64,000 nt of DNA from Epiperipatus broadwayi (lineage: Eukaryota > Onychophora > Udeonychophora > Euonychophora > Peripatidae): contig JAQFVV010012667.1 of the NCBI GenBank assembly GCA_028023455.1, positions 296,501-360,500 on the forward strand, in the 5' to 3' direction. The translations under genes and the position numbers were made by a program. Below the pieces are notes generated by a model that was not told the DNA's origin, did not search any database, and was given only the letters and a program-made list of their open reading frames with translations. Positions 38,771-53,322 of this stretch are shown here, one piece after another. Within the stretch, counting starts at the first letter, position 1; each line of letters starts with the position of its first letter.

Positions 38771-40755
38771 ACAGTATTTATGTTTAAAATAAAATGCAAG
38801 AACAGATCATTAATCACATATTACTTTACCCCATTCATGTTCAACTACTGAGCAAAAATTTCCTCTTAAATCTTTATTGACTATTAAAAAAATAAATCAA
38901 AATATGAACCTGTAATCTCATTTCAATCATATCAGCATAGCAAACCTGATAAAAATTATTGAAGAATTATTTTCCTTGAGTGAAAATTTAAAGTTTTACA
39001 AGTTGCCTCAACTAATTATCTATATATATTTCTATCTGTTTATCAGTTTGTCTGCCTACCTATTTATATATCCATCTATCTATAATATAAATCAGGATTA
39101 TACATTGATCAGCAGAAAATATATAAATGTAATCAATACTATTTAATTTTATGCTTCTACACAAATGTAATCAGAATCAAACAAAATATCTTAATTTATA
39201 TGACAAGAATAATCAAATTTTATGTTTTATTTCATCCTGTTTCATGACAAATCACATACTATCTCCACTATCTGTTAGCATTTTCAACCATGTGGCTTGC
39301 CATCATGATGGATAATGTTAATGTGTTTAAATTTATACTATTATATCTGGTAGATCTGGTGAACAGTTATCTTTGCTAAAGACTTTGTAAAAATGTCCAA
39401 AAAAATTATTCAAATAATAAAAGGCACTTTATGCATTTTTTCCATTTCTATTGACATTACTGTAATCTTCTCTTCCAATATTTTTATGTCAAATATACCT
39501 GTCACTTATAATTCTTCTATGAATGAAATAATTAATTTTATTATTTTCTTTTTTTTTTTATCACTTTTTTTATTATAATCTTGGCAGACTTGTTTGATAT
39601 TGTGTACAGTAACTTCGTTATCAAAAATAATTGAAAGTTTGCATTCTATGTTCATGATCTGTGGTTCAAATTCAAACTGGTTGAAATTTACATTTTTTAA
39701 AGATCCAAGTTAGATTCTTTAAAACAACCACCAGCTTAATTAATATTCTTATTAAATACTATCCTGATCAATATTTTTTCTTCATTTTTTGTCTACATTG
39801 AATGCAATTGGAGAGGTATTTTCCTTATAGTAAGTGCAACCGTATATACCCTGCCACACAAGTGAAACAAATTGTTTGTCTAAATGTATTTTGTTTATAA
39901 AATATTCAGTTTGTAAATTTTTTGTGTGAATATTTTATCGTCAAATAACTATTAACAATTATAAAGAGTTAATAAATAATTGAAAATTTTATAATATATA
40001 TATAAGTACTATGTTAAAATAAAAATTTAAAAAAAAACATTGAAATTTGAAATCCACTAATAAATTCTATTTTTTTTCCTTGTAGTGAATGAACCTTAAT
40101 ATATATGTTTCTGCTGAACCGTATGAGAATACTATAAATGATAAATGCACATTATCTTATATATACGCAGACACACACAGTGTCTAATGCTAAACTTATT
40201 TTTGTTCTAAAAATGTGAAAATTATCTTTCCAAAGACATATTGGAGTAACTACAAAATATGATGTATGAGCGAGTGATAACAGTTGATTAGCGTTGATAT
40301 TAATTTGCTATAGTTTGCCATTCTTGTAAATCAATTTCTTTTCATATTTAAATATATCACAAATTTTAAATGAACTTTATACTTCATTAATATGGCGAAC
40401 AGAAAATGATATGCATTTATATTTTTGGTTTAATAATAATAAAAAACATCTTAAGTTTCTGAGGTTTGCCTTTATATTTAATGCCATAGAAAATTTGACC
40501 CATGCCCCATCAGTGGCTTTAATTTGGATTGATTGGCGGAGTGTGTGTGTGTGTGTCATTATGATAATACTCAAACAGTGAATCTTTTTTATTGCTAAAA
40601 AAGACATAATTTTAGCCATTGTATAATATTTATTGTAGTCTTTGCATCGAATCGAAACTTAATTTCATAATTATTAACAATTATATTATTATAACATGTA
40701 ATTTATTTCTTATATTTGGATTTAATTTATCAAAAAAAAAAAACAGAATATATAT
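38771..40755. other. AT-rich spacer
   Basis: No gene supported. A GT run lies at 40541-40556. Small open stretches at 39393-39578 and 40377-40619 show no family features. Confidence 0.5.
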
Positions 40756-40761
40756 ATATAT

Positions 40762-41090
40762 GTCACGGTTACTTAAAATATCCGTTTGATAGTTAAAAAA
40801 AAGAAAACATTTATTATGTGAACAATATTTCTCTTGTTAAGAATTTATAAAGAAAATCAATTGTGATTGGAATAAAAAGCCAGCGATATGTTCATTTTGT
40901 ATATATACAGTATCAGCTAATTAGAACTCCGTGGAGAATTTAGACAAGATTTATAATTTTAATTATAGTTGTTTCGATAAAAAAAACAACTGTAATAAGC
41001 GTAGTCTAGTGATATTTTTTTTGTAGATATTATGTTGTTTTATCTTTTGATATGTGCTGTATCTATAACAACAGTTGAGAATGATTTCAT
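40762..41090 (+). mobile_element. Possible solo LTR
   Basis: It starts TGTCACGGTTAC, a start common in Ty3-type LTRs. A TATATATACAG box lies near 40898 and possible polyadenylation signals are present. No second LTR, primer binding site or unambiguous target duplication was found. Listed only as a possibility. Confidence 0.15.
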
Positions 41091-41244
41091 TTTTATTTAT
41101 TATTAAATTTTACCTGCTAACAGACAAGTTAAAATGATTGTTAAACGAATTGTTCTAAAGACATCGAGCTGTAAAACTCAAAATAATTTCTCTCACTTCT
41201 TGTATTGATTACTCCCAATTATTTTTCTCTTTTTGTTAACTAAA

Positions 41245-41280
41245 TTAACCCTTTATCTATTGTTTCATGCAATTCACTAG
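41245..41280 (+). other. Possible isolated piggyBac-type terminus
   Basis: TTAACCCTTTATCTATTG resembles the left end of the TTAA-flanked element at 18421. No matching right end was found downstream, so it may be a remnant or chance. Confidence 0.25.
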
Positions 41281-41586
41281 ACCACATTGAAAGTTTGATA
41301 CATGACTGTCTTTTTTTATTTATTTATTTAATGGCTTAATATAAAAAGTAACAAAAAAAATCTACCACTGTGATACAAGTTAAGTTTTTACACGCTGTGA
41401 GTCACATTGGATATTTGTAATATGCATAATTTGCATGCTAATTATTAGTTTAAAAATCTAAAATATACATAATACAGAATAACCATGTTTGCAAATAACC
41501 TACAATAGTTTTATATGGTAAGAAGCAAAATAATAAAAATATATCACTAATTTCAATAGTAAAAAAAGTTTAGAAGATTTTTATAT

Positions 41587-41762
41587 CACATGATCACTAT
41601 TCCTTATGCTTGATCTTAACTGTTTCTTATGCTTTCTCGTAACTGTTATTAAAACAGGTAAACTCTCCACACAGTAGTGCCACTCAATGCTTTCTGGCAT
41701 TCATTGATTACTCTGGTTTGCATTGAGTGTCACTTCTGTATGGAGAGTTTTGCCTATTTTAA
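41587..41762. mobile_element. MITE-like hairpin element M1, copy 1
   Basis: Arms at 41651-41690 and 41720-41760 are imperfect inverted repeats (AAACTCTCCACACAGTAGTG against CACTTCTGTATGGAGAGTTT, CACTCAATGC against GCATTGAGTG). The 30 bases upstream, ATCACATGATCACTATTCC, recur before the copy at 63.68 kb, so the family extends beyond the hairpin. Confidence 0.75.
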
Positions 41763-43399
41763 TAAGATTTTTATATCTGATGTATATTAATATAAGCATA
41801 TGAGATCAAGTGAAAGATGTTCTTGTAGTCTAAAATAGTCAGTTACATGATTGCTAAAAAAGAAAACAGACTCATTCATTAAAAATCTCTACCATATTAT
41901 ACACCAGTGAAATTAGCCATCAAATTATTATGTAACATTTATATTATTTATTATAAATAGGTGGTAATAGCATATCTACAAATGCACACCATTTTATCTT
42001 TAGTATTATATTATATTAGTTATCTTAATACTTTTTATACTAGTATTTTATTTTATGTTCGTTTATAATATATAAGAATAAAAGTCCCAACTGTTAGCAT
42101 ACAATTTTTTATTATAATAGTAGCCTTATTGATTTAGAGACAAAGATGATTGTTAGATTATTTATATATGAATTAAAAAGTATTTGCAAAAAAGGGTATA
42201 GAAAAAGTATATAGAAAGGAACCATCTTGAATTGCTGAAATGAGTTTTTTAGTGAAAAAAGATTAGCCTTGGGTGCATAATACTTTCAGCAGTGTTACTA
42301 ATAGTATACAACTGTTTAAACTTAATTTGAATGATCTAACAAAGTGTTCATAGAATTTATATTTTGTAGAAGAGTTTGAAGTGAAAATACAATATTAGTA
42401 ACCTTTCTTTAGGATTTTGTCTAATTTTCTTTTACTTTTTTTTTCTGTTTGAGCAAATTTGAATTTATTCATTTTTATATTTGTACCAGGATTAAACATT
42501 AGTTCTATTTTTTATTATTGATATGAGTTGTCATATTATAAAAAAAATTTAAAATAATAAATGTTTAAAAATTTTTTCCTTGATAAAGCAAAATCATAAC
42601 ATTCTTAACCATTCACTAAGGAAAACTGATGTAAACAACCATCCTGCTTTATAATCCTAACTATTGCCAACATTTTGCTGTCTTTTGTATAAGCATGAAT
42701 AACTTTTTTTAAAATATTCTCTGAATTATAATAAAACTTATCTAATATATATATATTGTTAAATTACTAAAACAGTTACATTTATGCTTTCTATTGACTT
42801 TTCTTTGAAAAATATTAATCTCTTTTATTTTCTGAATATTATTTAAAATAATTCCCACAATTTCAATTGCAGTAATTCTTCTACTCACTTTTGAATCTCA
42901 AATGTGTCTTAAATCAAAACGTATGAAACATATTGCACATCTGTCTATTCAAAAATTTTAGCTGGCTATCATATTAAATTAATTACTGCGTTATAATTAC
43001 TTCAAAATTCTCCATAACTTTTATTTCAGTGTAATGTTAATTGTTAAAAGAAAATCTAATAGCCATTTCTTTTAAGTCATAATTTTTACTACAGTAATTT
43101 GTATATATATATTTCTGATTTTATCACTTTAGTAATTTATTAATTTCTGCCATTTCTGTTTTATCTATAAATTTTCAAATGTTGCTCTGTAAAATCTTTT
43201 TTTTTTAATTATTTATTTTATCTTTATTTTTTTAAAGCTGTTATAAACTTATCTTTATCATTCGGAAATAATTTTTAAATTGTTTTTACTTTCCTAATAA
43301 AGTAACGTGTTTGTTTTTTTTTTACTAATTATCTATAACTTTGCTTTAATAACAGTTTGCCAATTCTGATTTTGCATTTCTCTGCTTCTATAATAAATT
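41763..43399. other. AT-rich spacer
   Basis: Nothing recognised apart from T-rich runs. Confidence 0.5.
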
Positions 43400-43830
43400 A
43401 TATATTTATTATTTCTTTGCATATTTATCTTCATTAAAATTTTGTTTCAGTGATTCTTACAGAGCTATTTTTATTTCTCTTCCAAACTTTTTGTAAAGAT
43501 TGACTTTACATAACTATATTTTTTGCTTGCATTTTTTATTTTATTCTTTTAGTTCCTTTCTCAGTTTATTCTTAAAATCTTTTTAACTTTTTTATAGCAT
43601 TTATAAGTTCCAGAATGGGTAGCAATGATTTTAATTTAAAAAAAATATATTTTCTGTAGATGTTATTATGTTTTTTAACTTTACTTTTTATTGCATATAT
43701 TTTTGTTCCAATATTCTAAAAATGTTTATTCCTGATTTGTTTTTAAATTATTCTAATCTTATCTCAATTAAAACAATTGTAATTAAAATTTAAATAAGTT
43801 CTGGTTACCCATTTTTATAATTGGTTTTAA
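43400..43830 (+). repeat. T-rich dispersed repeat R4, copy 1
   Basis: AATAAGTTCTGGTTACCCATTT near 43793 matches AATAAGTACTGGTGACCCATTT near 47504. A weaker match occurs near 51400. The wider T-rich context is similar in all three. Confidence 0.4.
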
Positions 43831-44870
43831 TATATACAATAGAACCACAATATCAACTATATTTTTATTTCAAGCCCCCAATCATATATATTGTACAAGC
43901 ATATAATATTTAGGTCACGTTTTATTGAAACACTATGATTACAATAGAATATACATTGTTTATTAAGTGTATAATAATTTTCAATTCCTCTGTCCCCCCC
44001 TCCCCACATATATGATTACAGTATAAACAAAATTTAAAAAAAATTTTAGTTAAAAATAATATATATAACTTTTTCACATTGACTCAAAAATATCAATAAT
44101 TCTAATTATACCACTTATTTTTTAAATAAAGTAAATAAGGGAATATCTGACTTTTATCTCAATTTAATAATCTCTGAATAATATCCTTTTCCTTAAATAA
44201 CTTTTTTATGAAAACATATTAGCAGTTTCATTATTAACAGACAACTACCTCTATAGTCATTTTAATATGTTTATGTCTATAACAATTTAGTGAACATTTT
44301 TATATTTCTTTAAACTTTTTAACATTATGTTTGACAAACATTTTAATATCTGAAATACAGTACATCAAATTTGAAAGAAAAATAAAATGAAAAATAAAAT
44401 ATATAAGCTATTAATATAAACCTAGGAAACTTTATTAATATGCATGATCATATATATTGATCTGAGTTGAAAAAATAGAGCTACTGGTATATTGTAAAAT
44501 TTATTACATTTATAATTTTAATGGTTTTTTTTTAATGTGATCACATATAGTCTTCTAACACAGAAAAATGGTTGCTACTGTATTATCATATTTAATAAAT
44601 ATGTAAATCTTAATGTTTTTTAAAACATTTTTATATAGTATATAATCATAATAGTATATATTGATACAATGTATATTGTAGCTTTACTATAACTGAAATA
44701 TCAATAGAAGCTTCCATGTATAAATTCTTTTATTATTTTTAATTAAAAACTTGTTTTATATTTTTTGCCATATTTTTTCTTAATTATTGCTTGGACCCAT
44801 AGTTTTACACAATATTTAAAATCAATTTTTAGATTTTGTAACATATTCCAATTCTATTTTAATTTACCAA
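43831..44870. other. AT-rich spacer
   Basis: A pyrimidine run lies near 43990-44005. No gene seen. Confidence 0.5.
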
Positions 44871-45136
<266 letters not shown>

Positions 45137-46169
45137 TCCTCTTTCTGGTTGTTATAAGCAATTTAATATAACTCAGATACTGGCCAAATGAATGGGAATG
45201 TTATAATCAACTAACAAGTGCTGATGTATTACTATGACATCTTGAGCATCTAGTCATAAAATTACATAAAATCTATAACTTGCAAAACCTTCTCTTTTTA
45301 TTTATTTATAGTTGTATAACAGTAATTAATCCAGAATATCCAGTTACATCAGAATAATTAAATAAACTATTTATCTCCATTATTTTTTTAAAAATATTTT
45401 CATTATTATTTCCCATTTTTTTTAATAAAACATCTAGTTTTCTTTATTTATATTTCTATTTTTTTTTTAAAAAAAATATTAATTTTCTAACAAACAATAT
45501 CATTGAAGCTTTATTTTTTTTTTTGTTTTTTAATCTTTTTTTCTCATTTCCTGAAATAAATTTATAATTTTTACATATTAAAAATACTTTTAATAATACA
45601 CTTGATGAAATAATAGTTGGATTTGAACAAAATTATTGTTCAAATAAACAACACATATATAAATTAATTTTTTTCAAAACGATTAATATTTCTATTACAA
45701 ATCTCATAAGAGATTGCTATTACTTATCATATACTGTTTTTTTCATCTACTCACTTATGTATAAACTTTTAAAAATTCAACATCTTTTAATTATTAATTT
45801 TAATTTACTTAAATCTATAGTACTAAAAATATCATAAAAAAATATTTTTAAGAAATGGAAGAATAAATATAGTTTGATTAATATTACGGTCTTTAAAAAA
45901 TAATAACTTTATATAATTTCTATAACAATAAAACATTCATACAGAAAGCATTGTAAAATATAGCTTATGTATAGTATTATATAGAAAATATTACTATTAT
46001 TATACTATAATGTATCAAATACTAAATAATATATTCCAAAGTAGATGTTTCTTCAGCATCTTTCTAAAGAAAAATGATTTAGAAGAAAACATTATTATCA
46101 AGATTAATCAATCTCTTATTCATTATAGGATTATGACTTTGCTCAAAATCAGATTCTAGAAAAATTTGA
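45137..46169. other. AT-rich spacer
   Basis: Nothing recognised. Confidence 0.5.
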
Positions 46170-46242
46170 ACTTTCAACTGGAATTAAACTCAAGTCATGA
46201 TTATAGTAATTGAATTCTTTAACTACTATGCACAATTCTTAA
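46170..46242 (-). mobile_element. tRNA-like SINE remnant
   Basis: On the minus strand TGCATAGTAGTTAAAGAATT resembles an A-box/D-arm. About 45 nt on, GAGTTTAATTCC resembles a B-box. No matching tail was found. Confidence 0.4.
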
Positions 46243-46576
46243 CAACTTTATGCAAATGTTTCCTTTATGTCATTTGTTTGCAGGAAATTATTATTCAGCA
46301 GTATTAATAACTTTAATAATTGCCTTGTATTTAAAAATTAATACATATTTACAATTTTAAGATTTTTTTTTTACTTTAAAATGTATGAAAAAAATATATT
46401 TTCTTTATGCATCTACAATCATAAAGCCATCTTAAATATTCCAAATTAGTGCAAGAACCTTTCTAAATCCTGTATATGTGGAATACTAGAAAAAGCAGTA
46501 TTTATATTAAACTAATCAATTTCTGAATGATGATATTAAGAAAAGTATGTTACAATAAGAAGTGTATCTTTAACCA

Positions 46577-46760
46577 AAGGCAAAACTCTCCATACAGTAG
46601 TGCCACCCTGTGCCAACATGAGTAATCAATGGATGCCAGAAGACTTGTGCATAAAATTCCTATCTAGTGCCTACTCATCCAATATCCCCATACTAGTTTC
46701 TGGCTTAAGGCCTTTGTCAGTGAGGAGCCTTGGATCTGAGAGCATCTAAAATAGTTATAT
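46577..46760 (+). mobile_element. Element M1, copy 2 (one end)
   Basis: It starts AGGCAAAACTCTCCATACAG, then GTAGTGCCACC. Further in, GTGCCTACTCATCCAATAT and TTTGTCAGTGAGGAGCC are shared with 63684-63850. The inverted partner end is not present nearby, so this is a half element or one end of something larger. Confidence 0.7.
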
Positions 46761-48318
<1,558 letters not shown>

Positions 48319-48725
48319 ATGTAATGAATTATAGGCTAAGTAAAATGAGATACAGTAAATGATTAATGAGATAGATAGAAAAATGCATAATTTTTGTAAA
48401 CTAACCTAATTTAAGTTGTAATATAGCTGATTTTTAATTTTTAATGTATATATAATTTTTATGATATTTGACATCTTAGCATCAGAATTTATATTTCTAT
48501 TCTTGCCATTAATATTCATTTAGAAATCATTTTAACACTTACTGTATTATGATCAGTGTTAACTCTTTATGATCATGAAATAAGGGATGCAATGATATGC
48601 ATCATATTCCTTGCATAAAAGAAATAAATATAATATATTAAAGTTTATATAAAGTTAATGATTTTTGGTACAGGTTTATGCAATATTTATAAAAATCTCT
48701 TATTAACTGGAAAATTGTTATAGAT

Positions 48726-48790
48726 ATATTGCTCCAGTGGTAGAGGCAAGGAGTCCAGAGCTAAATATTACTGGTCCAATTTTTAGCTGA
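48726..48790 (+). mobile_element. tRNA-like SINE remnant
   Basis: GCTCCAGTGGTAGAGGCAAG resembles the tRNA D-arm (GCTCAGTGGTAGAGC type). CTGGTCCAATTTTT, 43 nt downstream of the A-box start, resembles a B-box. It continues without A-rich tail. Confidence 0.45.
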
Positions 48791-49836
48791 GTAAAGTAAA
48801 AATTTCAATTTAGTTAATTGAAAGGAATTGTCGATCAATGTAAACATTGAGTGTTCAACATCACATGATCTGATTAAATAATCAATGTAAGCAGTTACTG
48901 ATAATTTAAAAATATTAACAAATGTATTTAAATTTTAACGGTACTCAACTATTATTTCCATGTATCATTTTATTAATATAAACATTTTCTCTCAATGTAA
49001 TTTCTAATAGATTTGGCTATTGTAAACTTTTTGATTTAAAACTTTTTCTAAATTTTTATAAACTGATTACATGCTGTTCTAAGAAAAACCGGTTATAATT
49101 TTATATCTCCATCAATGATCAATACATTCATATTGTTTTTTGTATAAAATGTCGAGTTTTGTAACTTAATTATTTTATCATTCTTTTCCTAATTCTATTT
49201 AAATGCTTTCGCATATGTATGTATATATCAGAATATAAATACATATAATTGAAGAAAAAAAAGAAAATATTTTTATTAATAATTCATGCTTTTATAAAAT
49301 TGTAATTTTGTTTTTAAATGTTTGTATGAAATATCAAATATGTTTTATAAAGTATTAAAATTTTATTAAATAAAATATTAAATAATTAAAAGAATACAAA
49401 AATAATTTTTCAAAGTTTACTTTGAAAGTTGTTCATAGTTAATGCATATTACATAACCACATATTTTTTTTGTTATTTTTTAACAAACCATGAAAGTGTA
49501 TTATTCTTGTGAACTGTCTTAAATATTTATAATCTATTCGGAAAAGTCGTTGAAGTGAATTCATATCGCAAAATTTCCATGAAAGTCATCGTTTGATATT
49601 AGTTTGAAACTGAAGTAATATTCAGGGTACACTTTTGGTTTTGATAAAATGACAACAATAAAAAACCCAGAGTTGATTACTATAATTAAATAGTTTTTGA
49701 AGTTTCTCAAACTAAATATTATCTCATAGATTCTAGTTAATGATGCATTAATCTATTCAACTCATAATCCTTTATCATACAGAAAAAGAATCAGAATTAA
49801 AATCAATTCTTTTTTTTTAATGTTGCACTTCAAGTA
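48791..49836. other. AT-rich spacer
   Basis: Nothing recognised. Confidence 0.5.
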
Positions 49837-50575
49837 TACAATAGTCAATAATATATTTAAAAATACATATGTACAAGCAACAAAGATTACAAATTATAAA
49901 ATTATCATAGAAAAACCTTTTTTGGCAAATTATGTTTTTTGCCCTTTTCAATATGTCTCCAGAATACCACGATTTAAAGTACACACAGTGACATCTATAT
50001 CAATACATAAGAGTAGACAGATAAACAAATGGATATCTGACATGATCTATTACTTGATTTTTTTCAAACCTACTACAAAATTATTATGTTATATATATTA
50101 AATTGATATATATCCACATATATTAAGTAATTAACTATCCATTCTTTATCCATTACCACTTATTATTCAACTTAATGGATATTGAATTGATATAAATATA
50201 TATATATATATATATAATTAAATAATTAACTATCCATTCTTTATTTATTAACCTTATTATTCAACAATGGATAGTTAATTACTTAATATATGTGGATATA
50301 TATCAATTCAATATATATAACAGAGTAATTTTGTAGTAGGTTTGAAAAAAAAATCATGTAATAGATCATGTTGGATATTCATTTGTTTATCTGTCTTCTC
50401 TCATGTATTAATGTAGATGTCACTGTATGTCCTTTAAATCGTGGTATTCTGGAGACATATTGAAAAGGGCAAAAAACATAATTTGCCAAAAAAGGCTTTT
50501 CTATCATAATTTTATAATTTGTAACCTTTGTTGCTTGTATATATGTATTTTCAAACTTATTATTGACTATTAAAT
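49837..50575. mobile_element. Long inverted repeat (about 310-bp arms)
   Basis: Left arm 49837-50150 and right arm about 50262-50575 are reverse complements with roughly 5-10 percent differences. The loop has a short TA tract and a second small dyad (TTAACTATCCATTCTTTA). Because of the symmetry, near-identical open stretches of 76-93 codons read outward from both arms (sharing EKPFLANYVFCPFQYVSRIP). Neither has a known motif or extends beyond the arm, so I treat them as shadows of the repeat. Confidence 0.85.
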
Positions 50576-51119
50576 CTTTTATTGAGAACATATGCACAAA
50601 ATATGTCAATACCCCCCCCCCTTTTGCAAATATCCAATTTAAATCATATTTTAATATTTATGAAAATGTTAACTGAGGATCTGTATACTATTTTCTTTTA
50701 AGTTTATTTTAGTTTTTCTTGTTTAGTTATATATATATATAATTAAGATTATAACTTATAATGAAGTTTCGATTTACTGCCAAAAATTTTTTGGCAAATA
50801 GTTGGTAGAAATCTTGACCGATACTTCAGATCATAATCAAACATCTTGCTAGATTGGAATACTTTTATTCATGAGATTGATTGATGCCACATATTGTTTA
50901 TGATAATATTTTTGTATTAGCATGCTTATTTTAAAAAGTAGTTACAAATCTCTATTAGGCTGTTTGTCTTTTAATTATTTAAAAAAGGTAACGAACACAG
51001 AACTGTATAATCATCATCATATTCAAACATTATTACTTTTCAGTAAATAAAGATTTCTATAGATTTAATTCAGTTTCTTTGATCCATAGATTTTTTCTTC
51101 ATATCATCAAATTGCCTCA
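50576..51119. other. AT-rich spacer
   Basis: A run of ten C lies at 50611-50620 and a small TA tract at about 50730. Nothing else. Confidence 0.5.
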
Positions 51120-51480
51120 TATCATTCATTCACCTTATACTGTTTTGTTTTTTATTTTTTTACAATCCCTTGTAATCAAGTTTCAGATTTCAATTATTCA
51201 TCTATTTTCATTTCTTTTAGAAATATCCTGCCTACATCTATTTTAATAATGCCAGTGTTATCTAGATATTAGTTTTTTAACCTATGTATTTTACATTCAA
51301 TTTTTCATGTATTTCCCACAAACATTCTATTCTTTACTTTGTAATCTAAAGCCTATGTATTATCATTTTATTAAGTATTCAATCTCAGATTTATAAATAA
51401 ATATTGGTAAAAACATTCATTAACAATTTTTCATTTCAAGCACATAGACATATTTCATTTTAATATTAAATTAGTTCTAC
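51120..51480 (+). repeat. T-rich dispersed repeat R4, copy 3
   Basis: It matches copy 2 around GTAATCTAAAGCC and TTTATAAATAAATATTGGTAA. This is the weakest of the three copies. Confidence 0.3.
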
Positions 51481-51747
51481 CTAGTATTCCAGCTAAGATA
51501 ATTTTATAGTTAATTTTACTTATTCTGTTTTCATTTGTATTAATAATGCAACTAAATTATTCTAGTGATTTAGAGAATTTGTGTTTAGTGATAGCTTTTT
51601 GCTTTCATTTGATAGCTATTATAACATTTTACATCAATGACCAAGCTTAAATAGCAACAGACTAAAAGATAGAATGATATCAATTCTACCTTTTCATAGT
51701 TGCTTCTGTTTACATAACTCAGTAGAAGGTACAGTTACTTCTATTTC

Positions 51748-51770
51748 AATTACATATAATTAAATTATGA

Positions 51771-51801
<31 letters not shown>

Positions 51802-51825
51802 ATCATAATTTAATTATATGTAATT
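51748..51825. repeat. Perfect AT palindrome
   Basis: AATTACATATAATTAAATTATGATTA-type arms flank a (TA)n core. The reverse complement of the left arm is read on the right without mismatch for about 23 bp outside the TA core. Confidence 0.8.
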
Positions 51826-52039
51826 AGAATTTTAACAATATGCCTGCTAGGAGGATGGGTGAAATATTGAAGCAAGGTAAACAATTAAAAATTGTATTCT
51901 TCTGTATTCATCAAGATAAGAATTTTGCCTACTAGTGTAATATTTTTATTATTAATGTAAAATTGCATCCAAGCACACACACACACATATATATAATTAA
52001 AACAAGTTATAAATTTCATAGCTTGCTTTTAAGCTTGCA

Positions 52040-52153
52040 TTTTATGATCACTTGATGGAGCTTTACCAATAGCTCTAAACAAGCTTTGTTTACATAAGTG
52101 CTGAAAGAATAAATAAAGGTTGTTTAGAGCTATTTGTAAAGCTCCATCTAGTG

Positions 52154-52201
<48 letters not shown>
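52040..52201. mobile_element. Hairpin element next to (AT)n
   Basis: The left arm at about 52045-52086 (TGATCACTTGATGGAGCTTT, then ACCAATAGCTCTAAACAAG) is nearly the reverse complement of about 52118-52158. A 21-unit AT tract (52159-52201) follows directly. The AGCTCTAAACAA block also appears in the heads of the array at 28.0-29.4 kb, linking it to that family. Confidence 0.75.
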
Positions 52202-52205
<4 letters not shown>

Positions 52206-53230
52206 TGCACACTTGTAGCATAATATGCTAATAACAGAGAAATTCAGGCATAGGTTTGATAAGTTATTTGTGAAGAATAAAGTAATAGAAAAAAAATGAT
52301 TGTTTTATTGCACAGAACAGGTAATGAATCAAAGACAAATAGTATTCAGATAAATAAATAATAGAAATGTTAAATGTATGGTTTTCTTACCATAAAAAAG
52401 ATATTGAACTTGGCAACAAAATAAGATAATATTGCATGTAAGTATATCATTGTTACTAGATTCACTTAAAAAAAGGATATGCTCCTACCATATGTTCAAA
52501 ATAAAACATTCAAATTGCTAGCATATCTGTCTGCAATAAAAAAAGAAAATAATAAAATCCAAGATAATTTACATTGGATTTATTAACAATAAAGCATTCT
52601 TTCCATTTGGATATTTAAATAATGCTTCAACATTAATTGAGCAATAAGCGTATGAAAATGAATTTGTTGAAATAAATATTTCAATGATAATAGACTGCAT
52701 AATACTTCTTAAAGTCCAATGGATATTTTAAAGAAAATATTGCTTGATTAAGAAAAAATACCAAATGTAGTAACATTACACTTCAAAATATGATTTCCTT
52801 TATATTTTTAATAAAATAATTATATATTTTAATTCGTAGTTATAATTAGGTTTGTATCTTAACAAAAGTCAGTAATAATGTATATAGGTATTATTCATAT
52901 CTTATATTTATTTTTTTCCATATAAATATGAGACAGTTGTGAATGCAAGAATTAGATATTAAAGCATAACTGCATTGAATAATAACTAAAGTAATAATCT
53001 CTTTAAGCCAGCTAATCTATATGAGTGTTAAATTACAAATCTTTTATTTATATTGTCTACTAATGACAAGGAAAGAATAAAGTATTTTTCCTACATGAAT
53101 ATCATTGTGATTAACATGAGTTGTGTTATTTATTATGTGAATAGTATTATGTATGTCTTACTCCTATATTTTTTAGATAGAATTATTTTCATAATTTCTT
53201 TTGTTTTATTGAATATTTTATTAATTAACT
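52202..53230. other. AT-rich spacer
   Basis: Nothing recognised. Confidence 0.5.
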
Positions 53231-53322
53231 CAAGAGGTTAGTGACAGCTGCTTTACAAGTAGTTGTTCCAGGTTAGCAGGTTCGCTTCCCGGCTAATGCT
53301 ATGACACATGAGAAAAAAAAAT
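53231..53322 (+). mobile_element. tRNA-derived SINE, copy 2
   Basis: It shares with copy 1 (6560-6675) the anticodon arm with loop TTTACAA, CCAGGTTAGC, the T-arm GGTTCGCTTCCCGG and the tail ATGCTATGACACATG, then AGAAAAAAAA. The 5' part (acceptor and most of the D-arm) is missing. An A-rich tail at about 53312-53320 fits retroposition. Confidence 0.7.

Noticed and set aside
40762-41090. Confident LTR retrotransposon
   Set aside because: Only a TGTCACGG start and a TATA box; no partner LTR, priming site, gag or pol fragment. Kept as a very low-confidence feature only.
49820-50609. A conserved small protein encoded twice
   Set aside because: The two frames are the arms of one inverted repeat, so the similarity is explained without selection.
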